Shown here: piece by piece, positions 52,253 to 60,643 of the stretch
Position numbering within the stretch: the stretch's first letter is position 1
Layout of the letters: every line of letters starts with the position of its first letter
DNA from: Lentzea fradiae
GTDB taxonomy: Bacteria; Actinomycetota; Actinomycetes; Mycobacteriales; Pseudonocardiaceae
DNA: 64,000 nucleotides
Assembly (NCBI RefSeq): GCF_900100955.1
Contig: NZ_FNCC01000001.1
Span: 682,001 to 746,000 of the forward strand
Direction: 5' to 3'
The notes under the pieces: generated by a model
What the model was told of the DNA's origin: nothing
What the model saw: the letters and a program-made list of their open reading frames with translations, nothing else
The model's database searches: none
Made by a program: the position numbers and the translations under genes

Positions 52253-53479
52253 ATGCCTGACCAGTCCACCTGCCGCGTCTGCGCCGGGACGGTGACCGAG
52301 TTCCTCGACCTCGGTGACCAGCCGCTGTCCGACGCGTTCCGGCTGCCCGACGACACCTCCCCCGAGTTCAGCTACCGCCTCGCCGTGGGCGCGTGCGACG
52401 GCTGCGCGATGGTGCAGCTGATGGAGGAGGTGCCCAGGGAGAAGATGTTCCACCAGGACTACCCCTACCTGTCGCAGGGGTCCGCGGTGATGCGCGAGCA
52501 CTTCCGCGCCCTGGCGGAGCGGTTCCTGAGCACCGAGCTGGCGGGCGACGACCCGTTCGTGGTCGAGCTGGGCTGCAACGACGGCACCATGCTGCGCACC
52601 GTCGCGGACGCGGGCGTGCGGCACCTGGGCGTGGAGCCGTCCGGCGCGGTCGCCGACCTGGCCGCCGAGGCGGGCGTGCGGGTCCGCAAGGACTTCTTCG
52701 AGGAGTCCACCGCGCTGTCCATCCGCGACCAGGACGGCCCGGCCGACCTCGTGTACGCCGCGAACACGTTCTGCCACATCCCTTACGTGGACTCGATCCT
52801 GCGCGGTGTCGTGGCGCTGCTCAAGCCCGGCGGGGCGTTCGTGTTCGAGGACCCCTACCTCGGCGACATCGTCGAGCAGACGTCGTTCGACCAGATCTAC
52901 GACGAGCACTTCTTCTTGTTCAGCGCCACTTCCGTGGACGCCATGGCCCGCGGGCACGGGCTGGAGCTGGTCGACGTCGAACGCCTGCCGGTGCACGGCG
53001 GCGAGGTCCGCTACACCCTGGCGCTGCCCGGTGCGCGCACGCCTTCCGCGGCCGTCGCCGCCCTGCTCGCCGAGGAGAAGGCACGCGGCCTGCACGACCG
53101 CGCCGTCCTCGACGCCTTCGGCGACAAGGTCCGCCAGATCCGCACCGACCTCCTGGCGCTGCTGACCGACCTGAAGGCCAAGGGGGAGCGGGTGGTCGGC
53201 TACGGCGCGACCGCCAAGAGCGCCACCGTCACGAACCTCTGCGGCATCGGACCGGACCTGGTCGAGTTCATCAGCGACACCACGCCCGCCAAGCAGCACC
53301 GGCTGGCGCCCGGCTCCGGCATCCCGGTGCGCCCGCCCGCCGCGTTCGCCGATCCCTACCCCGGCTACGCGCTGCTGTTCGCCTGGAACCACGCCGCGGA
53401 GATCATGGCCAAGGAGGAGGCGTTCCGCGAGGCGGGCGGCAAGTGGATCCTGTACGTCCCCGACGTCCACGTGGTGTGA
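52253..53479 (+). CDS. NDP-hexose 3-C-methyltransferase (EvaC/TylCIII type)
   Basis: A 408-residue protein. Zinc-binding Cys7/Cys10 and Cys48/Cys51 in the N-terminal domain, SAM site VVELGCNDGTML (103-114), and a C-terminal C-methyltransferase domain with GYGATAKSATVTN. These fit the sugar C-3-methyltransferases of vancosamine and mycarose pathways, which methylate a 4-keto-2,6-dideoxyhexose at C-3. Followed directly by the ketoreductase (GTGA overlap). Confidence 0.9.
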   Translation: MPDQSTCRVCAGTVTEFLDLGDQPLSDAFRLPDDTSPEFSYRLAVGACDGCAMVQLMEEVPREKMFHQDYPYLSQGSAVMREHFRALAERFLSTELAGDDPFVVELGCNDGTMLRTVADAGVRHLGVEPSGAVADLAAEAGVRVRKDFFEESTALSIRDQDGPADLVYAANTFCHIPYVDSILRGVVALLKPGGAFVFEDPYLGDIVEQTSFDQIYDEHFFLFSATSVDAMARGHGLELVDVERLPVHGGEVRYTLALPGARTPSAAVAALLAEEKARGLHDRAVLDAFGDKVRQIRTDLLALLTDLKAKGERVVGYGATAKSATVTNLCGIGPDLVEFISDTTPAKQHRLAPGSGIPVRPPAAFADPYPGYALLFAWNHAAEIMAKEEAFREAGGKWILYVPDVHVV

Positions 53480-54453
53480 GCGTGCCGGGAGAGCTGGACG
53501 GCGCGCTCGTCGCGGTGCTCGGCGGGTCGGGGTTCGTGGGTTCCGCTGTGTCCGCACGGCTTGCCGCGCGAGGAGCGCGGGTGCGGGTGGTGGCACGCGA
53601 CCCCGGCGTGCCGCCGTTCCCGGCCGAGGTGGTCGCGGCCGACCTCACCGAGCCCGGCGCGGTGGCCGCCGCGGTCGCGGGCGCGGACGTGGTGCTGCCG
53701 TTGGTGTTGTTCACCGGCGGCGGCACCTGGCGGGTGGACGACGGCGGCGCGGCCGACGCCGCCAGGGTCAACGTGGGCATCGTCGCCGAGGCGGTCGAAG
53801 CGGCTCGGGGGACCGTGGTGTTCGCCGGCTCCACCTCGCAGGTGGGGCCGGGCGCGCCGGAGCGGATCGACGGCACCGAGACCGACCACCCCGAGTCGGA
53901 GTACGACAGGCAGAAGTGCGCCGCCGAACGGCTCGTGCTCGACTCGGGCGGCTGCTCCTTGCGGCTGCCCACGGTGTTCGGTCCCTCCACCGGTTCTCCT
54001 GACCGGGGCGTGGTGACCGCGATGGCACGGCGTGCGCTCGCGGGTGAGCCGCTGACCGTGTGGGGAGCCGGGGACGTGGAACGCGACCTGGTGTTCGTCG
54101 AGGACGTCGCCGAGGCGTTCGCGGCGGCCGTGGTACACGCCGGCCGCTTGGCCGGACGGGCGTGGCTCGTCGGCTCGGGCGCCGGGGTCGCGGTGCGCGC
54201 GCTGTTCGAGCTCGTCGCCGCCACCGTCGCGGAGCACACCGGCCGCCCGGCCGTGCCGGTGCTGTCGGTGCCGCCACCGCCGTACGCCACCGCGTCGGAC
54301 TCCCGCAGCCTCGTCGCGGACCCGGCCGGTCTCACCCTGGCCACCGGGTGGCGGGCGCGGGTCCCGCTGGCCGAGGCGGTGTCGAGGACCGTCGCCGGCC
54401 TCGTCCAGTCCTCAGTGGACGATGTGTCTCCGGGTACCCCTAACCCCGGATAG
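53476..54453 (+). CDS. NDP-hexose 4-ketoreductase (EvaE/TylCIV type)
   Basis: A 325-residue extended SDR from GTG 53476. NAD(P) site VLGGSGFVGSAVSARL, FAGSTSQVG, SEYDRQKCAAE (YxxxK-like Tyr-Lys pair), VFGPSTGS and GDVERDLVFVEDV. It reduces the 4-keto group at the end of deoxysugar biosynthesis, which fixes C-4 stereochemistry and so decides between the vancosamine and epi-vancosamine series. Coupled to the C-methyltransferase. Confidence 0.87.
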   Translation: MSVPGELDGALVAVLGGSGFVGSAVSARLAARGARVRVVARDPGVPPFPAEVVAADLTEPGAVAAAVAGADVVLPLVLFTGGGTWRVDDGGAADAARVNVGIVAEAVEAARGTVVFAGSTSQVGPGAPERIDGTETDHPESEYDRQKCAAERLVLDSGGCSLRLPTVFGPSTGSPDRGVVTAMARRALAGEPLTVWGAGDVERDLVFVEDVAEAFAAAVVHAGRLAGRAWLVGSGAGVAVRALFELVAATVAEHTGRPAVPVLSVPPPPYATASDSRSLVADPAGLTLATGWRARVPLAEAVSRTVAGLVQSSVDDVSPGTPNPG

Positions 54454-54465
54454 GGGTTCCCCTAA
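54437..54465. promoter_or_regulatory. Inverted/direct TAGGGG-CCCCTAA operator candidate, epimerase promoter
   Basis: TAGGGG (54451-54456) and CCCCTA (54459-54464) form an inverted repeat with a 2-base spacer. CCCCTAA occurs twice in the same orientation, at 54437 and 54459, exactly 22 bp apart (two helical turns), as in SARP-type direct heptamer sites. TTGACC follows at 54471. Likely binding site of a cluster regulator. Confidence 0.5.
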
Positions 54466-54528
54466 GCTGGTTGACCGCGCGGTTCGGGCCGCTGCACGCT
54501 GATCAACGTCCTGAGACGGAGGTCGCCG

Positions 54529-55095
54529 ATGAAAGCCCGCGCACTCTCTGTCGGCGGGGCGTGGACGTTCGAGCCAGAGGTGTTCCCGGACGACCGCGGC
54601 TTGTTCGTCTCCCCGTTCCAGCACGAGGTGTTCGCCGAAGCGGTCGGTGCGCCGCTGTTCGCCGTGGCCCAAGCCAGCGCCAGCGTGTCACGCCGCGGGG
54701 TCGCCCGCGGCGTGCACTACGCCCGCACCGCACCGGGTTGCGCCAAGTACGTGACCTGTTCGCGCGGGCGGGTGCTGGACGTCGTGGTGGACCTGCGGGT
54801 CGGCTCGCCGACGTTCGGCGAGTGGGACTCCGTCGAGCTGTCGGGTGACGGCTTCCACGCCGTCTACCTCCCGCCCGGCCTGGGCCACGCCTTCATCGCA
54901 CTCGAGGACCACTCGACCGTGCACTACCTGCTGTCCCGCGCGTACGACCCAGCGGACGAGCTGGCGGTGTCCATCGTGGACCCGGACCTCGCGCTGCCCG
55001 TGCCGGCCGGTGCCGTGCTGTCCGAACGCGACCGCGCCGCACCCGGCCTGGCCCTCGCACGGGACACCGGGCTGCTGCCGGTCCACGCCGTCTGA
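54529..55095 (+). CDS. dTDP-4-keto-6-deoxyhexose 5- (3,5-) epimerase
   Basis: A 188-residue RmlC-type cupin. RGVHYAR with catalytic His63, Lys73 (CAKYVTC), DVVVDLRVGSPTFG, YLPPGLGHAF and HYLLSRAYDPADEL, with a DPDL segment close to the C-terminus. In this pathway the enzyme inverts C-5 to give the L-sugar (EvaD role). It is preceded by the TAGGGG/CCCCTAA element, indicating its own promoter, and followed 19 bp later by the 2,3-dehydratase. Confidence 0.9.
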   Translation: MKARALSVGGAWTFEPEVFPDDRGLFVSPFQHEVFAEAVGAPLFAVAQASASVSRRGVARGVHYARTAPGCAKYVTCSRGRVLDVVVDLRVGSPTFGEWDSVELSGDGFHAVYLPPGLGHAFIALEDHSTVHYLLSRAYDPADELAVSIVDPDLALPVPAGAVLSERDRAAPGLALARDTGLLPVHAV

Positions 55096-55114
55096 GCAGA
55101 GGAGAGCACACCAG

Positions 55115-56509
55115 GTGACCGCGCCCACCCGCCGCCCGACCCAGCTGCGCCTGGCCGAGTCGATGCTCGCCGCCCGTGACGCCGACGCCGTGCACGCCTG
55201 GCTCGCCCGCACCGCCGAACACAGCTGGATGACCGTCGAACGCGCGCCGCTGGACGGCCTCGCGGGCTGGCTCACCGAACCGGGCACCGGCACCCTGCGC
55301 CACCACAGCGGCCGGTTCTTCAGCGTCGAGTCGCTCGCCGTCGACCTGCCGGGCGCGTCCGTGCCGCACTGGTCGCAGCCGATCATCAACCAGCCGGAGA
55401 TCGGCATCCTCGGCATCCTCGTGCGGGAGTTCGACGGCGTGCTGCACTGCCTGATGCAGGCCAAGCACGAACCGGGCAACGCCAACGGACTGCAGCTCTC
55501 GCCGACCGTGCAGGCCACCCGCAGCAACTACACCCGCGTGCACCAGGGCAAGCCCATCCCGTACCTGGAGCACTTCCGCGACACCTCCGGCCACCACGTC
55601 CTGGTGGACATCCGGCAGTCCGAGCAGGGCGCGTGGTTCTACCGCAAGCGCAACCGCAACATGGTCGTCGAGGTCGACGGCGAGGTCGAGGTGCGCGAGG
55701 GGTTCCGCTGGTTCACGCTCGGCGAGATCGCCGAGCTGATGACCGTGCCGGACCTGGTGAACATGGACGCCCGCACGGTGCTGGCCTGCCTGCCCGGCGG
55801 TGGCGCGGCACTGGCCGGGGCGGCGAACGACTCGTTCAGCGAAGCTCTGATCCGGTCCGGTGACCCCGCCACGCCCGGCGTGCACACCACCGGCGAGGTG
55901 CTGAGCTGGATCACCGAGGTCCGCACGCGCACCGATCTCCGGGTCACTCTCGGACCGCTGGCCGAGCTGCCGGACTGGACCCGCGAGAACGGTGTCATCG
56001 CACATCGCCGTGGCGGGTTCTTCACCGTCGTGGGCGTGGACGTGCGGGCAGGAGGACGTGAGGTCGGCAGCTGGTCCCAGCCGATGATCGAACCCGTCGG
56101 CACGGGCGTGATCGCGTTCCTGGTCAAGGAGATCGACGGCGTGCTGCACGTGCTCACCCACGCGCGCACCGAGGCCGGCTACACCGACGTGACCGAGCTG
56201 GCGCCCACCGTGCAGTGCGTGCCGGAGACCCACGAGCACCTGCCGGTGCGGCCCCGGTTCCTCGACGAGGTGCTCGGGTCGGCCAAGATCCGCTTCGACG
56301 CCGTGCTGTCGGAGGAGGGCGGCCGGTTCCTCGGCGCCCGCAACCGGTACCTGGTCGTGGAGACCGACGCCGAGGTCGCACGGGACGACCCCGAGTACCG
56401 GTGGCTGACCCTGCACCAGTACGAAGAGCTGCTGCGGCACAGCTTCTACGTCAACATCCAGGCCCGCAGCCTGCTCCTGTGCCTGCGCAGCCTCATCCCG
56501 CGCGGGTGA
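55115..56509 (+). CDS. NDP-hexose 2,3-dehydratase (EvaA type)
   Basis: A 464-residue protein from GTG 55115 with GGAGAG upstream. It is built of two homologous ~200-residue halves, each with SWSQP or HWSQP, an FxVxEIDGVLHxL-like strand and a LSPTVQ/LAPTVQ box, as in all hexose 2,3-dehydratases. It removes C-2 oxygen to give the 3-keto-2-deoxy intermediate that the aminotransferase uses. Convergent with the aminotransferase. Confidence 0.92.
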   Translation: MTAPTRRPTQLRLAESMLAARDADAVHAWLARTAEHSWMTVERAPLDGLAGWLTEPGTGTLRHHSGRFFSVESLAVDLPGASVPHWSQPIINQPEIGILGILVREFDGVLHCLMQAKHEPGNANGLQLSPTVQATRSNYTRVHQGKPIPYLEHFRDTSGHHVLVDIRQSEQGAWFYRKRNRNMVVEVDGEVEVREGFRWFTLGEIAELMTVPDLVNMDARTVLACLPGGGAALAGAANDSFSEALIRSGDPATPGVHTTGEVLSWITEVRTRTDLRVTLGPLAELPDWTRENGVIAHRRGGFFTVVGVDVRAGGREVGSWSQPMIEPVGTGVIAFLVKEIDGVLHVLTHARTEAGYTDVTELAPTVQCVPETHEHLPVRPRFLDEVLGSAKIRFDAVLSEEGGRFLGARNRYLVVETDAEVARDDPEYRWLTLHQYEELLRHSFYVNIQARSLLLCLRSLIPRG

Positions 56510-56537
56510 GGCGGGCGACGTTCCGACCGTGCCCGCC
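56510..56537. terminator. Hairpin between convergent sugar genes
   Basis: A 7-bp stem (56510-56516 with 56531-56537) with a 14-base loop, in the 37 bp between the dehydratase and aminotransferase stops. Possible bidirectional terminator. Confidence 0.4.
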
Positions 56538-56546
56538 ACAGCCCGG

Positions 56547-57656
56547 TCAGAGCGTCGCCAGCACCTGCTTGAGCGCGTCGACCACCTGTTCCTGCGTCTC
56601 CTGGGGCAGCGACGGGTACATCGGCAGCGAGAAGATCTCACCGGCCACCCGTTCGGTCACCGGCAGGCTGCCCTCGGCGTAGCCCAGGTGCGCGAAACCG
56701 GTCATGGTGTGCACCGGCCACGGGTAGCTGATGTTCAGGTGGATGTCGTGCGCCTTCAAGCGTTCCAGGATGTCGTCACGCCGCGGGTGGCGCACCACGT
56801 GGACGTAGTACGAGTGCGTGTTGCCCGGCGCGGTCGTGGGCAGCACCAGGTCGGTGTCCGCCAACGCTTCCACGTACCGCGCGGCCACCGCCTGCCTCGC
56901 CGCGACGTAGTCGTCCAGGCGGACGAGCTTGCGGCGCAGGATCTCCGCCTGCACCTCGTCGAGCCGGCAGTTGTGGCCGGGCGTCTCCACGACGTAGTAG
57001 GTCTTCTCCATGCCGTAGTACCGGTGGCGGCGCAGGTTCGCGTCCACCTCCGGGTTGTTCGTGATCGTCGCGCCACCGTCGCCGTACGCGCCGAGAACCT
57101 TGGTGGGGTAGAAGGAGAACGCGGCGGCGTCGCCCATCGACCCGGCCACCCGGCCGTGGTGGCGCGCGCCGTGCGCCTGGGCGCAGTCCTCCAGCACCAG
57201 CAGGCCGTGCCGCTGTGCCAGCTCCCGCAACGGTTTCATGTCCACGCACTGGCCGTACAGGTGCACCGGGAGCAAAGCCTTGGTGCGCGGTGTGATCACC
57301 GAAGCCACCTGGGCGACGTCCATCAGGTAGGTCTCCGGGTCCACGTCGACGAACACCGGTGTGGCGCCGACGGCGTCGATCGCCAGCACGGTCGGCGCGG
57401 CGGTGTTCGACACCGTGACCACCTCGTCGCCGCGGCCGATGCCGAGTGCCTGCAACGCCAGGCGGATGGCGTTCGTGCCGTTGTCCACGCCGACGCAGTG
57501 GGCGACGCCGTGGTAGGCCGCGAACTCCGCCTCGAAGGACGACACGCTCGGCCCGAGGACGAGTCGGCCGGAGGAGAACACGGTCTCGACCGCGTCGAGT
57601 ATGTCCTTGCGCTCCAATTCGTATTCGCGTGAGTAGTCCCAGACGAGCGTGGCCAT
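56547..57656 (-). CDS. NDP-3-keto-hexose aminotransferase (EvaB type, DegT/DnrJ/EryC1 family)
   Basis: A 369-residue PLP enzyme. PLP-ring Asp157 in [13 protein letters not shown] Lys186 in [27 protein letters not shown] phosphate region and an HLYGQC segment. It transaminates C-3 of the 3-keto-2,6-dideoxy sugar, giving the 3-amino group of vancosamine-type sugars. Transcribed opposite to the other sugar genes, from the promoter region shared with the glycosyltransferase. Confidence 0.93.
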   Translation of the reverse strand: MATLVWDYSREYELERKDILDAVETVFSSGRLVLGPSVSSFEAEFAAYHGVAHCVGVDNGTNAIRLALQALGIGRGDEVVTVSNTAAPTVLAIDAVGATPVFVDVDPETYLMDVAQVASVITPRTKALLPVHLYGQCVDMKPLRELAQRHGLLVLEDCAQAHGARHHGRVAGSMGDAAAFSFYPTKVLGAYGDGGATITNNPEVDANLRRHRYYGMEKTYYVVETPGHNCRLDEVQAEILRRKLVRLDDYVAARQAVAARYVEALADTDLVLPTTAPGNTHSYYVHVVRHPRRDDILERLKAHDIHLNISYPWPVHTMTGFAHLGYAEGSLPVTERVAGEIFSLPMYPSLPQETQEQVVDALKQVLATL

Positions 57657-57711
57657 CGGCAGCCCTTTCGCTGTGGTCGGCTTCCCGGCCAGCCTAGGTC
57701 TGGCCCCCGGC

Positions 57712-57727
57712 TAGGGGGTAACCCCTA
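57712..57727. promoter_or_regulatory. TAGGGG-GTAA-CCCCTA inverted repeat in the divergent promoter
   Basis: Perfect 6-bp arms (57712-57717, 57722-57727) with a 4-base spacer, between the aminotransferase (minus) and glycosyltransferase (plus). Shares its arms with the element at 54451-54464. Candidate operator. Confidence 0.5.
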
Positions 57728-57799
57728 ATCTGCAGGTCAGGGCGGCCGGGGTAGGGCGCGAACGAGTGAACGGACGCTCGCCGCCGCGCCGTGGGGGAC

Positions 57800-57814
57800 A
57801 GGGGTAATAGGGGT
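57800..57814. promoter_or_regulatory. AGGGGT direct repeat upstream of the glycosyltransferase
   Basis: AGGGGT at 57800 and again at 57809, 9 bp apart, about 90 bp before the ATG 57903. It repeats the arm of the nearby inverted repeats in direct orientation, and is possibly part of the same regulator array. Confidence 0.4.
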
Positions 57815-57902
57815 GTCCAGGCCACTTCCGGGCGCTTTACGGTGACCACGCTCCCGGCAGGGTCGCCGGATTCCAGCACAACAATCGGCGCGAGGACGAC
57901 AA

Positions 57903-59123
57903 ATGTCGCGACATTTCCTGTTCATGTGCCACCCGGATCACGGGCACGTCATCCCGAACCTCGCGGTGGTCACCGAGCTGGCCGCGCGCGGGCACCGGGT
58001 CACCTACCTGACCGCTCCGAGCATGGCGGAGATCGTCACCGAGGCGGGCGCCGCGGTCGTGACCTACCCGTCGCGGTACCGCGACGCCGACTTCGCCCTC
58101 GTGGCCAACGATCCCGGCTACCTGATGGGCGTGCTGCTCGACGAGAGCGAGGCCATGCTCGCCACCGCGACGGCCGAGCTCGGCGACGACCGGCCGGACT
58201 GCCTGGTCTACGACACCTCGGTGCTCTACGCGGCACGGGTGCTCGCCCGGCGCTGGGACATCCCCGCCACGCAGGTGATCCCGGTGTTCGCCTCCAACGA
58301 GCACTTCTCCTTCCTCAACGCCATGTACAACCCCGAGTCCGACGCCGCCGAGCGACCGGCCGCGGAACGGCCGAAGGAGATGCCCGAGTGGGTCGGCGCC
58401 ACGATGGGGCGCATCGGCGCGCTGTGCGCCCGCTACGAGGTGACCGCCGCTCCGCACGAGGTGTGGTTCGAGGTGCCGCCGCTGAGCCTGGTCACCGTGC
58501 CGCGGGAGTTCCAGTACGCGGGCGAGACCTTCGACGAGCGGTTCGCGTTCGTCGGGCCGTGTGTCGGCGACCGCAGCTTCCTCGGGGAGTGGACGCCGCC
58601 CGCCGGTGACCTGCCCGTGGTGCTGGTGTCGCTCGGCGCGGTGTTCAACGAGGACGAGAGCTTCTTCCGCACGTGCGTCGAAGCGTTCCGCGGACGGCCG
58701 TGGCACGCGGTGATGACCACCGGCGGCGGTGTGGACCGCGCGTCGCTCGGTGAGCTGCCGCCCAACGTCGAGGTGCACGACTTCGTGCCGCACGTGGCGG
58801 TGCTGGAGCACGCTTCGCTGTGCGTCACCCACGCGGGCATGGGCACCGTGATGGAGGCACTGCGATCGGGCACGCCGATGGTGTGCGTGCCGGGTTCCGC
58901 GCTCGACCGGCCCACCGGGTGGCGGGTGCGCGAGCTGGGTCTGGGCACCGTGCTCGACCCCGCCGACCTGACGCCCGCGACGCTGGTCGACGCCGTCACG
59001 TCGGTGCTCGGCGACCAGGAGATCACGGCCCGGTCCGACCTCATGCGCAAGGCCGTCGCGGAAGCGGGCGGTGCGGCGCGTGCCGCCGACGAGGTCGAGA
59101 AGCACCTGGCGCGGTCGCGTTGA
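57903..59123 (+). CDS. GT1 (MGT-type) macrolide/polyketide glycosyltransferase
   Basis: A 406-residue GT-B enzyme of the UDP-glucuronosyltransferase-like MGT subfamily. MSRHFLFMCHPDHGHVIP at the N-terminus, PVVLVSLGAVFNEDESF, VEVHDFVPHVAVLEHASLCVTHAGMGTVMEAL (donor-binding motif) and GTPMVCVPGSALDRP. The last position, usually a DQ pair, reads LDRP. It probably attaches the amino-deoxysugar to the aglycone. The stop overlaps the SARP start (TTGA). Confidence 0.9.
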   Translation: MSRHFLFMCHPDHGHVIPNLAVVTELAARGHRVTYLTAPSMAEIVTEAGAAVVTYPSRYRDADFALVANDPGYLMGVLLDESEAMLATATAELGDDRPDCLVYDTSVLYAARVLARRWDIPATQVIPVFASNEHFSFLNAMYNPESDAAERPAAERPKEMPEWVGATMGRIGALCARYEVTAAPHEVWFEVPPLSLVTVPREFQYAGETFDERFAFVGPCVGDRSFLGEWTPPAGDLPVVLVSLGAVFNEDESFFRTCVEAFRGRPWHAVMTTGGGVDRASLGELPPNVEVHDFVPHVAVLEHASLCVTHAGMGTVMEALRSGTPMVCVPGSALDRPTGWRVRELGLGTVLDPADLTPATLVDAVTSVLGDQEITARSDLMRKAVAEAGGAARAADEVEKHLARSR

Positions 59124-60595
59124 CCCCCGCCCCGGCAGAGTTCGGCGTGCTGGGCCCGATCCGGTTCCTGCGCGGCGGTGTGGAAGAGCGCGTGGGCGGT
59201 CCCCGCGAGCGCGCGGTGCTGGCACGGCTGCTGTTCGACGCCAACCGCGTGGTCAGCGTGGACCGGCTCATCGAGGCGGTGTGGCACGGCGACCCGCCGG
59301 CCAGCGCGCGCGGTCAGATCGCGATCTGCGTGTCCCGGCTGCGGCGGTCGCTCGGCGAGGCGGGCAGGGCCGTCGACACCGCGAGCCCCGGCTACGTGGC
59401 GCGGCTCGACGAAGAGGCCGTGGACTGGTTGCGGTTCAACGGACTCGTCGGCCGGGCGCGGTCGTGCGCGGCGGGTGGTGACGTGGCGGGAGCCGTGGCG
59501 CTGTTCCGCGAGGCGCTGGGGTTGTGGCGCGGTGTGCCGTTCGAGGACCTGCCCGGTCTGCGCGCGGAGGCGGTGTCGTTGCAGTCCGCGCGGCTGGACG
59601 CGGTGGAGGCGTGCGCCGAGCTGGAGCTGCGGCTCGGGCTGCACCACCGGGTCGGCAAGGACCTGGCCGCGGTGGTGGCGGAACACCCGCTGCGCGAACG
59701 GGCGCGGGCCCAGCTGATGCTGGCCCAGTACCGGTCGGGACGGCGGGCCGACGCCCTGCGCACCTACCAGGACGCCCGCCGGGTGCTGATCGAGCAGATC
59801 GGTCTGGAACCCGGCCCGGAGCTGAGGGAGCTGCACGAGCAGGTGCTGCGGGACGCGCCCGGACTGCTCGCGCCGGTCAGGGCCGAGGTGCCGGTGGTGG
59901 CGCCGTCCCAGCTGCCGCGTCAGGTCCTGCCGTTCGCCGGCCGGTCGGCCGAGCTGGCCGAGCTCGACGCCGCCCTCGCGGCAGGTCCCGACGTGCCCGG
60001 TGTGGTCGTGCTGTCCGGGCCGGGTGAGGTGGGCAAGACCGCGCTGGCGTTGCGCTGGGCGCACCACCGCCTGGACCGGTTCCCGGACGGGCAGCTGCAC
60101 TGCGACCTGCTGGACGACTTCGGCCGCCCGGTGCCGCATTCCGTGCTGCTGGACCGGTTCCTGCGGGCACTCGGCGTGCCTGTAACGTCCATTCCGGACG
60201 ATCCGGGTGAGAAGGTCGCGCTGTACCGCAGCACGGTGTCGCACAAGCGCGTGCTGGTGGTGCTGGACGGTGCGGTGGACCACGCGCAGGTCCGGCCGTT
60301 GCTGCCCAGCGGCGCGCACACCAGGGCCATCGTCACGAGCAGACAGCCGATGGACGAGCTGGTCGCCCGTCAGGGCGCGCACCGGGCGTTCCTGGAACCG
60401 CTGACGGCGGACGAGTCGTGGCAGCTGCTGACCATGTTGCTGGGCAACGACTGGGTGGCGGAGGAACGCGGTGAGGCGAGCCGGATCGTCGGCTCGGCGG
60501 ACGGCTTCCCGCTGCCGCTGCGCCGCGCCGCCGCGGGCATCCGGACGGCACCGCACCGCCAGGACCGCCGCTGGCTGACCGGGGTGCCCGCCTGA
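59120..60595 (+). CDS. SARP-type regulator with NB-ARC domain
   Basis: A 491-residue protein starting at TTG 59120, overlapping the glycosyltransferase stop (TTGA). N-terminal OmpR-type winged helix: FGVLGPIRF, NRVVSVDRLIEAVW and SRLRRSLGEAG. Then the BTAD bundle (ARLDAVEACAELELRLGLH, DALRTYQDARRVLIEQIGLEPG), then an NB-ARC with Walker A GPGEVGKTALALR. It ends after ~190 NB-ARC residues without the usual TPR tail, so it is a mid-size SARP. Likely pathway-specific activator, binding direct repeats. Confidence 0.92.
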   Translation: MTPAPAEFGVLGPIRFLRGGVEERVGGPRERAVLARLLFDANRVVSVDRLIEAVWHGDPPASARGQIAICVSRLRRSLGEAGRAVDTASPGYVARLDEEAVDWLRFNGLVGRARSCAAGGDVAGAVALFREALGLWRGVPFEDLPGLRAEAVSLQSARLDAVEACAELELRLGLHHRVGKDLAAVVAEHPLRERARAQLMLAQYRSGRRADALRTYQDARRVLIEQIGLEPGPELRELHEQVLRDAPGLLAPVRAEVPVVAPSQLPRQVLPFAGRSAELAELDAALAAGPDVPGVVVLSGPGEVGKTALALRWAHHRLDRFPDGQLHCDLLDDFGRPVPHSVLLDRFLRALGVPVTSIPDDPGEKVALYRSTVSHKRVLVVLDGAVDHAQVRPLLPSGAHTRAIVTSRQPMDELVARQGAHRAFLEPLTADESWQLLTMLLGNDWVAEERGEASRIVGSADGFPLPLRRAAAGIRTAPHRQDRRWLTGVPA

Positions 60596-60597
60596 CC

Positions 60598-60632
60598 GGT
60601 GCTGCCCGTCAAACCGCGCGGCGGGCAGCACC
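60598..60632. terminator. Convergent terminator hairpin between the SARP and FAD hydroxylase genes
   Basis: A perfect 11-bp stem (60598-60608 with 60622-60632) around a 13-base loop lies between the stops of the two convergent genes, so it probably acts in both directions. Confidence 0.7.
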
Positions 60633-60643
60633 ACTCCGGCCGG

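Noticed and set aside
49391-53596. 1400-codon open frame opposite the LAL and C-methyltransferase genes
   Set aside because: Antisense shadow: it spans two well-supported genes and has no recognisable domain.
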